Assembly: GCA_964460465.1 (NCBI GenBank)
Contig: CAYWSB010000045.1
Coordinates: forward strand, 1 to 35,072
Origin: SLRI01 sp964460465
Lineage (GTDB): Bacteria; Pseudomonadota; Alphaproteobacteria; Geminicoccales; Geminicoccaceae
DNA: 35,072 bases
Direction of reading: 5' to 3'
Below are positions 7,944-16,578 of this stretch, one piece after another. Position numbers and translations under genes: made by a program. The notes beneath the pieces were generated by a model. The model made no database searches. It saw only the letters and a list, made by a program, of their open reading frames with translations, and was not told the origin of the DNA. Numbering within the stretch: position 1 is the first letter of the stretch; each line of letters begins with the position of its first letter.

Positions 7944-10132
7944 GCCGGATACCCAATTTCGCCGGGCACGCCCTCGACCCGCAGCCGCGGCCCGATCCCC
8001 TCGACTGGGCGGCGGCGTTCAGGGCCGCGGCCGGGCACGATCCCCTGCCCTGGACCACCCCCGAGGCGATCGACGTCCAGCCGCTCTACGGCCCGGACGA
8101 TACGGCCGGCCTCGACTTCCTCGACACCTTCCCCGGCCTGCCGCCCTATCTGAGGGGGCCCTATCCCACGATGTATGTGGGCCAGCCCTGGACCATCCGG
8201 CAGTACGCCGGGTTCTCGACCGCCGAGGCGTCCAACGCCTTCTACCGCCGCAACCTCAAGGCCGGGCAGAAGGGCCTCTCGATCGCCTTCGACCTCGCCA
8301 CCCATCGCGGCTACGACAGCGACCATCCGCGGGTCGCGGGTGATGTCGGCATGGCCGGCGTGGCGATCGATTCGATCCTCGACATGCGCCAGCTCTTCGC
8401 CGGCATCCCGCTCGGCGAGATGTCGGTCTCGATGACCATGAACGGGGCGGTCCTGCCGGTGCTCGCCCTCTACATCCTGGCCGGCGAGGAGCAGGGGGTG
8501 GCGCCCGAGCAGCTCGCCGGGACCATCCAGAACGACATCCTCAAGGAGTTCATGGTCCGCAATACCTACATCTACCCGCCGGCCCCCTCGATGCGGATCA
8601 TCGCCGACATCTTCCGCTACACGGCCGAGCGGATGCCCAAGTTCAACTCGATCAGCATCTCCGGCTACCACATGCAGGAGGCGGGGGCGACCGCGGACCT
8701 CGAGCTCGCCTACACGCTGGCCGACGGCATCGAGTACATCCGCACCGGCCTCCATGCCGGGCTCGGCGTCGACCAGTTCGCACCACGGCTCAGCTTCTTC
8801 TGGGCCATCGGCATGAACTACTGGATGGAGGTGGCCAAGCTCCGCGCCGGCCGCCTGCTCTGGGCGAAGCTGGTCAAGGACGCCTTCGCGCCGACCGATG
8901 CCCGCTCGCTCTCTTTGCGCACCCACTGCCAGACCTCGGGCTGGTCACTCACCGCCCAGGACGTCATGAACAACGTGGTCAGGACCTGCATCGAGGCGAT
9001 GGCCGCGACCCATGGCGGCACCCAGTCGCTGCACACCAACGCCTTCGACGAGGCCTTGGCCCTGCCGACCGACTTCTCCGCCCGGATCGCCCGGAACACC
9101 CAGCTCTTCATCCAGAACGAGACCGGCACCTGCCGGACCGTCGATCCCTGGGGCGGCAGCTGGTTCCTCGAGCGCCTGACCTACGACCTCGCCCGTCGCG
9201 CCTTCGGCCACATCCAGGAGGTCGAGCAGGCCGGCGGCATGGCCAGGGCGATCGAGCAGGGCATCCCCAAGCTCAGGATCGAGGAGGCGGCGGCCCGGAC
9301 CCAGGCGCGGATCGACAGCGGCCGGCAGACGGTGGTGGGCGTCAACAAGTACCGGCCGGCCGAGCCCGAGGCGGTCGACGTCCTGAAGATCGACAACCGC
9401 GCGGTCAGGGCGCAGCAGCTCGAGAAGCTGGCGGCGCTCAAGGCCGACCGCGACGAGCTGGCGCTGCGCCGCGGGCTCGACGCCCTGACCCGTGCCGCCG
9501 GGAGCGGCGAGGGCAATCTCCTGGCGCTGGCGGTCGACGCCGCCCGGGCCAGGGCCACGGTGGGCGAGATCACCACCGCCCTCGAGAAGGTCTGGGGCCG
9601 GCACGTGGCCGAGATCCGCTCGATCACCGGCGTCTACGGCAGGGAGGTGGGATCGATGGGCAGCGTCGCCATCTGCCGCAAGCGGGTCCAGGCCTTCGCC
9701 GAGGCGGAGGGCCGCCGGCCGCGCATCCTGATCTGCAAGATGGGCCAGGACGGCCACGACCGCGGCCAGAAGGTGATCGCCTCGGCCTTCGCCGATCTCG
9801 GCTTCGACGTCGACATCGGCCCGCTCTTCCAGACGCCCGAGGAGGCGGCCCGCCAGGCGGTCGAGAACGACGTCCACATCGTCGGCGCCAGCTCGCTCGC
9901 CGCCGGGCATTTGACCCTGGTGCCCGAGCTGAAGGCGGCGCTCGAGGCCGCGGGCCGGGGCGACATCATGATCGTGGTGGGCGGGGTGATCCCGCTGCAG
10001 GACTGCGACGCGCTGAAGGCGGCGGGGGCGAAGGCGATCTTCCCGCCGGGCACGGTCATCGCCGAGGCCGCGATCGAGCTGCTCGACCAGCTCGGCCGGC
10101 AGCTCGGCCACACCCCGGCCGCGGCCGAGTAG
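7940..10132 (+). CDS. mutB: Methylmalonyl-CoA mutase, large catalytic (MutB) subunit
   Basis: A 730-residue adenosylcobalamin-dependent catalytic subunit. The N-terminal barrel shows the family signatures RGPYPTMYVGQPWTIRQYAGF and FDLATHRGYDSDHPRV, which belong to the substrate-binding and radical chamber. The C-terminal B12 domain has KMGQDGHDRGQKV, with the DxHxxG motif at about residues 604-609; H606 would be the lower cobalt ligand. IVGASSLAAGH and IVVGGVIP complete the B12 fold. The length is normal for bacterial MutB (about 710-740). It starts with ATG overlapping the mutA stop and is followed 20 nt later by meaB. The enzyme serves propionyl-CoA assimilation and the catabolism of odd-chain, branched-chain and methionine carbon. 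Confidence 0.97.
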   Translation: MSRIPNFAGHALDPQPRPDPLDWAAAFRAAAGHDPLPWTTPEAIDVQPLYGPDDTAGLDFLDTFPGLPPYLRGPYPTMYVGQPWTIRQYAGFSTAEASNAFYRRNLKAGQKGLSIAFDLATHRGYDSDHPRVAGDVGMAGVAIDSILDMRQLFAGIPLGEMSVSMTMNGAVLPVLALYILAGEEQGVAPEQLAGTIQNDILKEFMVRNTYIYPPAPSMRIIADIFRYTAERMPKFNSISISGYHMQEAGATADLELAYTLADGIEYIRTGLHAGLGVDQFAPRLSFFWAIGMNYWMEVAKLRAGRLLWAKLVKDAFAPTDARSLSLRTHCQTSGWSLTAQDVMNNVVRTCIEAMAATHGGTQSLHTNAFDEALALPTDFSARIARNTQLFIQNETGTCRTVDPWGGSWFLERLTYDLARRAFGHIQEVEQAGGMARAIEQGIPKLRIEEAAARTQARIDSGRQTVVGVNKYRPAEPEAVDVLKIDNRAVRAQQLEKLAALKADRDELALRRGLDALTRAAGSGEGNLLALAVDAARARATVGEITTALEKVWGRHVAEIRSITGVYGREVGSMGSVAICRKRVQAFAEAEGRRPRILICKMGQDGHDRGQKVIASAFADLGFDVDIGPLFQTPEEAARQAVENDVHIVGASSLAAGHLTLVPELKAALEAAGRGDIMIVVGGVIPLQDCDALKAAGAKAIFPPGTVIAEAAIELLDQLGRQLGHTPAAAE

Positions 10133-10152
10133 CGCCGGAAAGCCAGCGGAGC

Positions 10153-11151
10153 TTGTCGGCGCTGCCACCGCTCGAGACCTTCCTCGACGGCATCCGGCGG
10201 GGTGACCGGGCGCTCCTGGCGCGCGCCATCACCCTGATCGAGAGCCGCAAGCGCGAGCACCGTGAGGCGGCCAAGGCGCTGCTGGAGGCGGTCCTGCCGC
10301 TGGCCGACCCGGTCCATTCGCCGGCCCGGCGGATCGGCATCACGGGCGTGCCCGGGGTCGGCAAGTCGACGCTGATCGACAGCTTCGGCAGCATGCTGAC
10401 GGCCAAGGGCCACAAGGTGGCGGTGCTGGCGGTCGATCCCTCCTCGACCCGCACCGGCGGGTCGATCCTCGGCGACAAGACGCGGATGGCGAGGCTCGCG
10501 GTCGATCCCCGGAGCTTCATCCGCCCCTCCCCGTCCGGCGGGGTGATGGGCGGGGTCGGACGGATGACGCGGGAGACCATGCTCCTGGTCGAGGCGGCGG
10601 GCTACGACGTGGTGATCGTCGAGACGGTGGGTGTCGGACAAAGCGAGGTCATGGTGGCCGAGATGGTCGACGTCTTCGTCGTCATGGCCCTGCCAGGGGC
10701 CGGCGACGAGCTGCAGGGGATCAAGAAGGGCGTGCTCGAGCTCGCCGATCTCATCGCCGTCAACAAGGCCGACGGCGACAGCAGGCTCCGGGCCGAGCAG
10801 GCCGCCGTCCACTACCGCCGGGCGCTCGCGATCCTCGAGCCGGTGACCCCTGACTGGCGCCCGCCGGTGCTGCTCCTGAGTGCGCTCGAGGGCCAGGGGC
10901 TGGCGCAGCTCTGGCAGACGATCGAGCAGCATCGGGCGATCCAGGCGAAGGGCGGCGCCCTTGCCGCCAGGCGCAGCGCGCAGCAGGTCCGCTGGCTCTG
11001 GCAGCTCCTCCAGGCGGGCCTCGAGGATCGCCTGCGCCACGAGCTGGCGGCCGAGCTGCCGGCGATCGAGGCGGCGGTGGGGCGTGGCGAGACCACACCC
11101 GGCGGTGCGGCCGAGGAGCTGCTGGCGCGGCTGTTCGCCGGGCGCGACTGA
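10153..11151 (+). CDS. meaB: MeaB/ArgK-family GTPase chaperone of methylmalonyl-CoA mutase
   Basis: A 332-residue G3E-class P-loop GTPase. G1 is GVPGVGKST (about 65-73). AVDPSSTRTGGSILGDKTRM is the MeaB switch region, VETVGVGQSE is G3-like, and NKADG is the base-recognition motif. MeaB proteins gate delivery of adenosylcobalamin to the mutase and protect or reactivate it. The position 20 nt after mutB supports that role over the older ArgK (arginine transport kinase) annotation. The start is TTG, with AGCGGAG a few bases upstream; no ATG is available before the conserved N-terminal helix. Confidence 0.95.
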   Translation: MSALPPLETFLDGIRRGDRALLARAITLIESRKREHREAAKALLEAVLPLADPVHSPARRIGITGVPGVGKSTLIDSFGSMLTAKGHKVAVLAVDPSSTRTGGSILGDKTRMARLAVDPRSFIRPSPSGGVMGGVGRMTRETMLLVEAAGYDVVIVETVGVGQSEVMVAEMVDVFVVMALPGAGDELQGIKKGVLELADLIAVNKADGDSRLRAEQAAVHYRRALAILEPVTPDWRPPVLLLSALEGQGLAQLWQTIEQHRAIQAKGGALAARRSAQQVRWLWQLLQAGLEDRLRHELAAELPAIEAAVGRGETTPGGAAEELLARLFAGRD

Positions 11152-11493
11152 GCGGCCGGGCCCGGTCGGCCCGCGGTGATGGCCGATCGCCAGGCCATTG
11201 CCGAAGCAGACTTATCCGGAAGGGTCAGACCCCTCTGGAAAGTGTTGCGGGTGCAAGGGGCTGGCGGGTCTTCGGGCGGCGCCGGAACCCGCCCGGCCCT
11301 GGTCGGATGAGGGCAGCCTATCGACGGGAAAGCCCTGTTCAAGCAGCGCAGCTTGCTGGAACGGTCCGACGCGGGACGGGCCCCGGGCCTGAAGAGTCGG
11401 CCGAAGCGGTCGAGGCCATGGCCGCTGCGCCGGGGCTTCCCTGAACCGGCGCCCCCTGGGCTGCCTCCGACGCCCGACCGGCCAGGCTTCTGC
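11152..11493. other. Intergenic region with a GC-rich hairpin, no gene seen
   Basis: This is a 342-base gap between convergent genes (meaB on plus, the coiled-coil gene on minus). No frame looks coding by composition. A hairpin with stem GGCGGGT/ACCCGCC (11263-11269 with 11287-11293) lies in the middle but has no T-tract on either side, so it is at best a Rho-type or weak terminator for meaB. I do not recognise 6S, SRP, RNase P or tmRNA signatures. Confidence 0.5.
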
Positions 11494-12426
11494 TCAGCCC
11501 TTCATGTCCGGCATGTTGCCGAGCCAGAGCTCGACCGTGCCGACGGGCGGCTTGGCGCGGGGCCAGCCGGTGAGGTCGATCGCCTGCACCCGAATGCCGT
11601 CGAAGCCCTGCTGGCGGAGGAGCTGGTTGGTGTCGTCGGCGACCGCCTGCGCCAGGACGGCATCCTCGGCGTGGAAGAACCGGACCTCGCGCGCCGACGA
11701 CGCGATCCGCTCCTCGCCGGGCACGCGATAGCCGATGTGCTTGAGGCCCTGGCCGATTGACTGGATGACCGGCCGGTCGACCGCGCCGCTGAAGTGCACG
11801 AACACCACCGGCCGCGCCAGCAGGTCGCGGGTTTCCGTCAGCCGTGCCACGGTCTCGGCGGTGGGTGTGAAGCCGCCCACCTGGGCCGCCAGGGCCGGCG
11901 CATCGGTCGCCAACTCCCCGACCACGGTCTGCAGCTGGCTGATCGCGCCCCCCAGCGTGGTCAGGTCGCCCAGGGCATCGCGAAGAGTGGCGATGTCCTC
12001 GTCGATCTTGTTGACGGTGCCGATCGTGCCGGTCAACCGGCCCAGATTGGCGTCGAGCGTGGCGGAGACCCGCTGCAGCGCGTCGATCTTGAGGGTGATG
12101 TCATCGAGCTGGGCGCTGGTCGCGGCGACCGCGTCGTCGATCTGCGCATGCCGCTCCCTGGCAGCCGCCTCCCATCTGGCGATCTCGCTGTTGAGCCTGT
12201 TGAGCTCGTCGGACTGCCGGGAGACCGCCTCCTCCACTTTTGCCCGGACATGGGTGGTAATCAGGCTGCTGCCGCCGAGCCAAGTCACGATGGCGAAGGC
12301 GCCCGCCGCGGTGATGTTGACCCAGAAATAGCGGCGGCGGATGGCCTGGTCCGCGGCCTCGGTGACCCGCTCGGTCAGCCGGCGCGCCAGCAGCTCCTCC
12401 CGCTCGCCGTCGTCGAGTGCCGCCAT
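11494..12426 (-). CDS. Single-pass membrane coiled-coil protein with LytR_C/SPOR-like C-terminal domain, function unknown
   Basis: A 310-residue protein. A short charged cytoplasmic segment (1-32) leads into one transmembrane helix (about 33-56, YFWVNITAAGAFAIVTWLGG). A long predicted coiled coil rich in Leu, Ile and Ala with regular acidic residues follows (about 60-185). The C-terminal 100 residues (about 205-310) form a compact alpha/beta unit with REVRFFHAEDAVLAQAVADD and VGTVELWLGN. This resembles the small periplasmic domains at the ends of LytR_C-type or SPOR-like proteins, though I cannot assign it firmly. The topology suggests a periplasmic sensor or scaffold held away from the inner membrane by the coiled coil. 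The ATG was chosen at MAALDDGERE; the frame stays open upstream only because of base composition. Confidence 0.7.
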   Translation of the reverse strand: MAALDDGEREELLARRLTERVTEAADQAIRRRYFWVNITAAGAFAIVTWLGGSSLITTHVRAKVEEAVSRQSDELNRLNSEIARWEAAARERHAQIDDAVAATSAQLDDITLKIDALQRVSATLDANLGRLTGTIGTVNKIDEDIATLRDALGDLTTLGGAISQLQTVVGELATDAPALAAQVGGFTPTAETVARLTETRDLLARPVVFVHFSGAVDRPVIQSIGQGLKHIGYRVPGEERIASSAREVRFFHAEDAVLAQAVADDTNQLLRQQGFDGIRVQAIDLTGWPRAKPPVGTVELWLGNMPDMKG

Positions 12427-12483
12427 GCTGCGGTCTCCCTGGTCATTCTCGGAGCGCGCCAAGTGCGCGCTCAACCATCGCAT

Positions 12484-12512
12484 ACGGAAAGACGACCACG
12501 GGAAATTGTCAA
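12484..12512 (-). promoter_or_regulatory. Candidate sigma70 promoter for the coiled-coil gene
   Basis: On the minus strand a perfect TTGACA (12512-12507) lies about 80 bases upstream of the start codon, in a locally AT-richer patch. The -10 is poor: TTCCGT at 17-nt spacing or TCCGTA at 18. The call therefore rests on the -35 match and position. Confidence 0.4.
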
Positions 12513-12566
12513 TCTTGCCGCTCCGTCGCCTCCGTGACGCGTGGCGGCACTGCCGCCGCGGCCGGC

Positions 12567-13097
12567 TCAGAAGCCGAACGTGGCCCCGGCACCGATGCTG
12601 AAGCGGCTGCCGAAGAGGTTGAAGCCGTAGGTGTCGGGGTAGTCGTCGGGGACCAGCCGGCCGACCAGCCGCCAGATCAGGCGCTCGGGGTCGTCGCCGG
12701 GGTCGGTTGCGGCCAGCGCCACGGCCCGCTCGCCGTCGCAGAACGCGGCCTTGACCAGGAGCGTGCGGATCGCCGTCCGGTCCTCGCGCGGCTCGCCGCA
12801 GAGGCTGTCGTCGCCGCCGGTGAAGTCGAAGGCGAAGCGCCGGGTCGCGTCGGCCGTGCCGGTGGCGTCGACCGCGAGCCCGCGCACGCCGCGCTCGACC
12901 GCGGCCAGGAGCGCCGGCGGCGACAGCGGCGGCTCGCCCCGCCAGGTCACCGGCACCGGCCCGGCTGCCGCCGTCTCGGCCAGGAGCCGGCGCGCCTCCT
13001 GGACGTTCGAGCCGGGCTCGACCCGGATCTCGGGGGCGGTGGCACAACCGACGAGGGCGAGGGCCAGGACGGCGAGCGGGGCGGTGCGCTTCGGCAT
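12567..13097 (-). CDS. Predicted lipoprotein of unknown function
   Basis: A 176-residue precursor. The N-terminus MPKRTAPLAVLALALVGC is a lipoprotein signal with the lipobox ALVGC (Cys18), so the mature protein would be lipid-anchored. The mature part contains PVTWRGEPPLSPPALLAAVERG, a pair of Cys residues (in DDSLCGEPRED and AAFCDGER) that could form a disulphide, and ends SRFSIGAGATFGF with a terminal Phe. I do not recognise the family. GGAG lies 8 nt before the chosen ATG. The gene is upstream of, and on the same strand as, the coiled-coil gene with a 140-base gap, and is divergent from the small lipoprotein at 13300. Confidence 0.7.
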   Translation of the reverse strand: MPKRTAPLAVLALALVGCATAPEIRVEPGSNVQEARRLLAETAAAGPVPVTWRGEPPLSPPALLAAVERGVRGLAVDATGTADATRRFAFDFTGGDDSLCGEPREDRTAIRTLLVKAAFCDGERAVALAATDPGDDPERLIWRLVGRLVPDDYPDTYGFNLFGSRFSIGAGATFGF

Positions 13098-13299
13098 CGG
13101 GCAGAGCTCCGGGGGCGGCAGGGACAGCGCCCAAGCTAGCACGGCGCGGCGGCGAGACACCTCCCGATCGCCCACGGACCCGCCGTCGACCTTGGCTAAG
13201 CGCCGGTCACCGCCCGGTGCGCCATGGTTGCCATTCGTTAAGCACTCGCGCCCCGACGGCCCTAAGGTCGCAGCCGGGCCTCCACCAGCGGACCGCGCG

Positions 13300-13503
13300 A
13301 TGCGCCTCGCCCTTCCTCTCGCCATCCTCCTCGTCGCCGGCTGCAGCGACGGACAGGAGCTGGTGACGCTGTACTGCTACGAGACGCTCGCCGACAGCGC
13401 CTGCTATGTCGAGCCGGACCAGGGCCGCGGCAACCGCCTGCTCGCCGTGGTCGACGTGCCGCTGACCCGCGAGCTGGCGCTTCGACTGGGGACGGCCGAG
13501 TAG
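13300..13503 (+). CDS. Small predicted lipoprotein
   Basis: A 67-residue precursor. MRLALPLAILLVAGC is a short lipoprotein signal with lipobox LVAGC (Cys15). The mature 53 residues hold two further cysteines (LYCYETLADSACYVEPD) spaced 11 apart, likely a disulphide loop. Tiny lipoproteins of this type, with a YCYxTL...CY pattern, are common in alphaproteobacteria and have no defined role. It is divergent from the lipoprotein at 12567-13097. The stop lies 11 bases before the convergent end of hrpB. Confidence 0.7.
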   Translation: MRLALPLAILLVAGCSDGQELVTLYCYETLADSACYVEPDQGRGNRLLAVVDVPLTRELALRLGTAE

Positions 13504-13514
13504 CGGCCGGCGCC

Positions 13515-15935
13515 TCAGGCCGGGCGGGCGCGACCGGGGCGCCAGGGGCTGGCGGCGAGCGGGTCCTCCGGCCAGGGATGCTTCGGGTAGCGGCCGCGCA
13601 GCTCCTTGCGGACGAGCGCATAGCTGCCGCGCCAGAAGCCCGGCAGGTCCTGGGTCACCTGGATCGGCCGCCCGGCCGGCGACAGGAGGTGCACGGCCAG
13701 CTTCTGCCGGCCGGCGAGGATCGTCGGATGGCGGTCGAGGCCGAGGAGCTCCTGCAGCCGGCAGGCGAGGACGGGCGGGTCCTGGCCGTAGTCGATGGCG
13801 ATCCGGCTGCCGAGCGGCGTGGTCCAAGTGGCGGGGGCCAGGACGTCGAGCTGGGCCGCGCGGGCCGGATCGACGCGAGCGAGGAGCGCCCGGCGGCAGC
13901 GGTCGGGACCGAGGGCGGCGAGGCTCGCCGTCCCGGCGAGCCAGGGGGCGAGCCAGGCGTCCAGCCCGGCCAGGAGGGTGTCGTCGTCCATCGCCGGCCA
14001 GTCCGCGGGCGCGTCGTGGTGCAGGAAGGCCAGGCGCCGGCGGAGCTGCTCGAGCTCAGGCGTCCACGGCAGGAGGCCCAGACCCTGGCGGCGGACGGCG
14101 GCGACGAGGCAGCCGAGCGCGGCCGCCGCCGTGGGCTCGACGTCGCGACGCTCGAGGACCAGGGCACCCAGCATCCGCCGCTGCTCGGCCACCACCCGGC
14201 CGCTTGCCGGATCGAGGCGGGCGTCCTCGACGGCCGCGACATGCGCACCGGCCACGGCCTCGAGCGTCGCCGCGTCGAGCCCGGCCGCGAGGCGCACCAG
14301 GGCGTCGCTGCCCCGATCCTCGCTCTCCCAGACGACGACGAACGGGCTCGGCGTGAACGCCTGCGCATCGGCGAGCCGGGCACCGCGGCCATTGGCGAGG
14401 CGCAGCTCGGCGCCACCCGGCCGCCGGCGCTGGGCGATGCGGTCCGGGAAGGCCAGCGCGGCGCAGGCCCCGGCCAGGGCCGGATCGGGCGCGGCCGGCG
14501 CCACGCCGAGCTGCCGGCAGAGGCGCCGGTGGAGGCGGCCGAGGCTGGCCGGGGCGTTCGGCCAGTCGGCCAGCCGCTCGGCCAGGTCCGGCCCCAGCCG
14601 GCCGGCCCAGGGATCGCGCTCGCCGGCGAGTGCTGCCAGCGCCAGCGCCGTGGGCTGCGCATCGAGCGCAGCTGCCGCGACCACCATGTGGGCGAGCCTG
14701 GGATGCAGCGGCAGGCTGGCCAGGGTGCGGCCGTGGGCGGTCGGGCGGCCGTCGGCAGCGAGGGCATCGAGCGTGCGGAGCAGGGCCCGGGCGGCCGCGA
14801 AGCCGCCGGCCGGCGGCGGCGTGAGGAAGGCCAGGCCCTCGGGCGTGCCCACGCCCCAGAGGGCGAGGTCGAGGACCAGCCCCGCGAGGTCGGCCTCGAC
14901 GATCTCCGCCGGATCGACGGCGGCGAGCCCCCGCGTCTCGGCCTCGGGCCAGAGCCGATAGGCGTGGCCGGGGCCGAGCCGCCCGGCCCGGCCGGCGCGC
15001 TGGTCCGCACTCGCCCGGCTGACCCGCACCGTCTCGAGCCGGCTCATGCCGGTGCGCGGGCTGTAGCGGCTGCGCCGCGCGACCCCGGTGTCGATCACCA
15101 CCTCGACGCCCTCGATGGTCAGGCTGGTCTCCGCGATGTTGGTGGCGAGCACGACCTTCCGCCCGGCCGGCGACGGCCGGAGCGCCGCATCCTGGGCAGC
15201 CCTCGGCACGCCGCCGTGGAGCCGGTGCACCGCGGCGCCACAGCCCCCGATCTCGGCCGCGAGGCGCTCGATCTCCGCGGCACCCGGCAGAAAGACCAGG
15301 ATGTCGCGGCGGTGCCGGGCCAGCGCCTCCTCGACCACCTCGGCCGCACGCCGCCCGGGCCGATGGTGGATCGCCACCGGATACTGCCGGCCGGCGGCGG
15401 TGACCACCGGGGCATCGTCCAGCCAGGCGGCGACCGCCGCGGCGTCGAGCGTCGCCGACATCACCAGGAGGCGGAGGTCGGGCCTGAGCGAGGCCTGCAC
15501 CTCGCGCGCCAGGGCGAGGCCGAGATCGGCGTCGAGCGAGCGCTCGTGGAACTCGTCGAAGATCACCAGCCCGACGCCCTCCAGCCCCGGATCGGCCTGC
15601 AGGCGGCGGACGAAGAGCCCCTCGGTCAGCACCTCGATGCAGGTGGCCGCACTGGTTCGCCGCTCGAAGCGCATGGCGTAGCCGACCGTCCCGCCGACCG
15701 TCTCGCCGAGCAGCTCGGCCATTCTCGCTGCCGCCTGGCGGGTGGCGAGGCGGCGGGGCTCGAGCATCAGGATGCGCCGGCCGGCGAGCCAGGGCTCGTC
15801 CAGAAGGGCCAAGGGGACGAGGGTCGTCTTGCCGGAGCCGGGGGGAGCGGTCAGCACCGCCCGGCCGGCCGCGCCCAGCGCCCGGTGCAGCCCCGGCAGG
15901 GCGGCCCGGACGGGCAGGTCCGGCAGCTCAGCCAC
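13515..15935 (-). CDS. hrpB: ATP-dependent RNA helicase HrpB (DEAH-type)
   Basis: An 806-residue superfamily 2 helicase. Walker A is APPGSGKT (30-37). The motif II box is DEFH (127-130) in VIFDEFHERSLDADL, the HrpB variant of DEAH. SATLD is motif III and QRAGRAGRLGPG is motif VI. The C-terminal 130 residues (for example TPLGSRIAIDYGQDPPVLACRLQE and GSYALVRKELRGRYPKHPWPEDP) are the HrpB-specific tail. The length is typical (about 800-830). The start is GTG at 15935, and its first 8 bases overlap the end of the DUF2459 gene. HrpB is thought to act in RNA metabolism, but its cellular role is poorly defined. Confidence 0.96.
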   Translation of the reverse strand: MAELPDLPVRAALPGLHRALGAAGRAVLTAPPGSGKTTLVPLALLDEPWLAGRRILMLEPRRLATRQAAARMAELLGETVGGTVGYAMRFERRTSAATCIEVLTEGLFVRRLQADPGLEGVGLVIFDEFHERSLDADLGLALAREVQASLRPDLRLLVMSATLDAAAVAAWLDDAPVVTAAGRQYPVAIHHRPGRRAAEVVEEALARHRRDILVFLPGAAEIERLAAEIGGCGAAVHRLHGGVPRAAQDAALRPSPAGRKVVLATNIAETSLTIEGVEVVIDTGVARRSRYSPRTGMSRLETVRVSRASADQRAGRAGRLGPGHAYRLWPEAETRGLAAVDPAEIVEADLAGLVLDLALWGVGTPEGLAFLTPPPAGGFAAARALLRTLDALAADGRPTAHGRTLASLPLHPRLAHMVVAAAALDAQPTALALAALAGERDPWAGRLGPDLAERLADWPNAPASLGRLHRRLCRQLGVAPAAPDPALAGACAALAFPDRIAQRRRPGGAELRLANGRGARLADAQAFTPSPFVVVWESEDRGSDALVRLAAGLDAATLEAVAGAHVAAVEDARLDPASGRVVAEQRRMLGALVLERRDVEPTAAAALGCLVAAVRRQGLGLLPWTPELEQLRRRLAFLHHDAPADWPAMDDDTLLAGLDAWLAPWLAGTASLAALGPDRCRRALLARVDPARAAQLDVLAPATWTTPLGSRIAIDYGQDPPVLACRLQELLGLDRHPTILAGRQKLAVHLLSPAGRPIQVTQDLPGFWRGSYALVRKELRGRYPKHPWPEDPLAASPWRPGRARPA

Positions 15936-16578
15936 CTGCCGGCCGCACCGTCGGCAGGTCGCGCAGCTGGCGCATCAGGTCCTCGGCGGTGACCACACCG
16001 CCGGCCCGGATCGGCAATCCGGCCACGACCAGCATCCCTGCCACCCAGGTGTTGCAGGTGTTCAGGAGATGAAAGCGGCCGGTCGCCGGGAAGAACAGGC
16101 TGCCCGGGTAGAGCCCGTCGGCGGCCACCGGTGCCGTGTCCCCGCCCTGGCGGTCGAGGGTGGCGTCGATGGCCGCGAGCATTGCCCCGAGCCCGTCCTC
16201 GGTGACACCGATCGCCAGCACCTCGAAGCCTTCGAACGGCCGCGGCGGCGCCGGCAGCGGCACGAGGTGGAGCACGGCCGGTCCCGGCAGCAGGGCGGCC
16301 CGGACGGCCAGCCGGCGCGGCGGGTTGCGCATCGGGTAGTAGAGGTGGTCGCCCCAGCCGACGGCGACCCAGCCGGTCGCCGGCAGCAGCGCCGTCTCGG
16401 GCAGGAGGCCCCGAGGCAGGTCGGCCGTGGCGACGACGATGCGGGTGTGCCAGTCGTTGCTGGTGACGTGTATTTGCCGCGTCGGGGGATCGTTCGCCGG
16501 CACCGTCGCCGGGCGCTGCGCGCAGGCGGCGAGCAGCAGGAGCAGGGCGAGGACCGGCCGACACCGGGCCACGATCAT
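15928..16578 (-). CDS. DUF2459-family exported or lipid-anchored protein
   Basis: A 216-residue protein matching the DUF2459 (TIGR02117) family of unknown function. A signal segment with a lipobox-like end is present: MIVARCRPVLALLLLLAACAQ, Cys19 following LLAA. Conserved-looking stretches include VTSNDWHTRIVV, GWVAVGWGDHLYYP and HLLNTCNTWVAGML. The His/Asp and Asn-Thr-Cys-Asn-Thr-Trp residues suggest a hydrolase-like or NlpC-like site, but this is inference. The start ATG overlaps the tetR stop by 4 bases (ATGA) and its end overlaps hrpB by 8, so the three genes read as one operon. Confidence 0.85.
   Translation of the reverse strand: MIVARCRPVLALLLLLAACAQRPATVPANDPPTRQIHVTSNDWHTRIVVATADLPRGLLPETALLPATGWVAVGWGDHLYYPMRNPPRRLAVRAALLPGPAVLHLVPLPAPPRPFEGFEVLAIGVTEDGLGAMLAAIDATLDRQGGDTAPVAADGLYPGSLFFPATGRFHLLNTCNTWVAGMLVVAGLPIRAGGVVTAEDLMRQLRDLPTVRPAGG

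Noticed and set aside
10153..11151. ArgK (arginine transport kinase) annotation
   Set aside because: The position directly after mutB and the MeaB-type switch region make the mutase chaperone the correct reading.
13578..15992. An 804-codon open frame antisense to hrpB
   Set aside because: The opposite strand carries a complete HrpB helicase; the antisense translation is Arg/Gly/Glu-biased without any motif.
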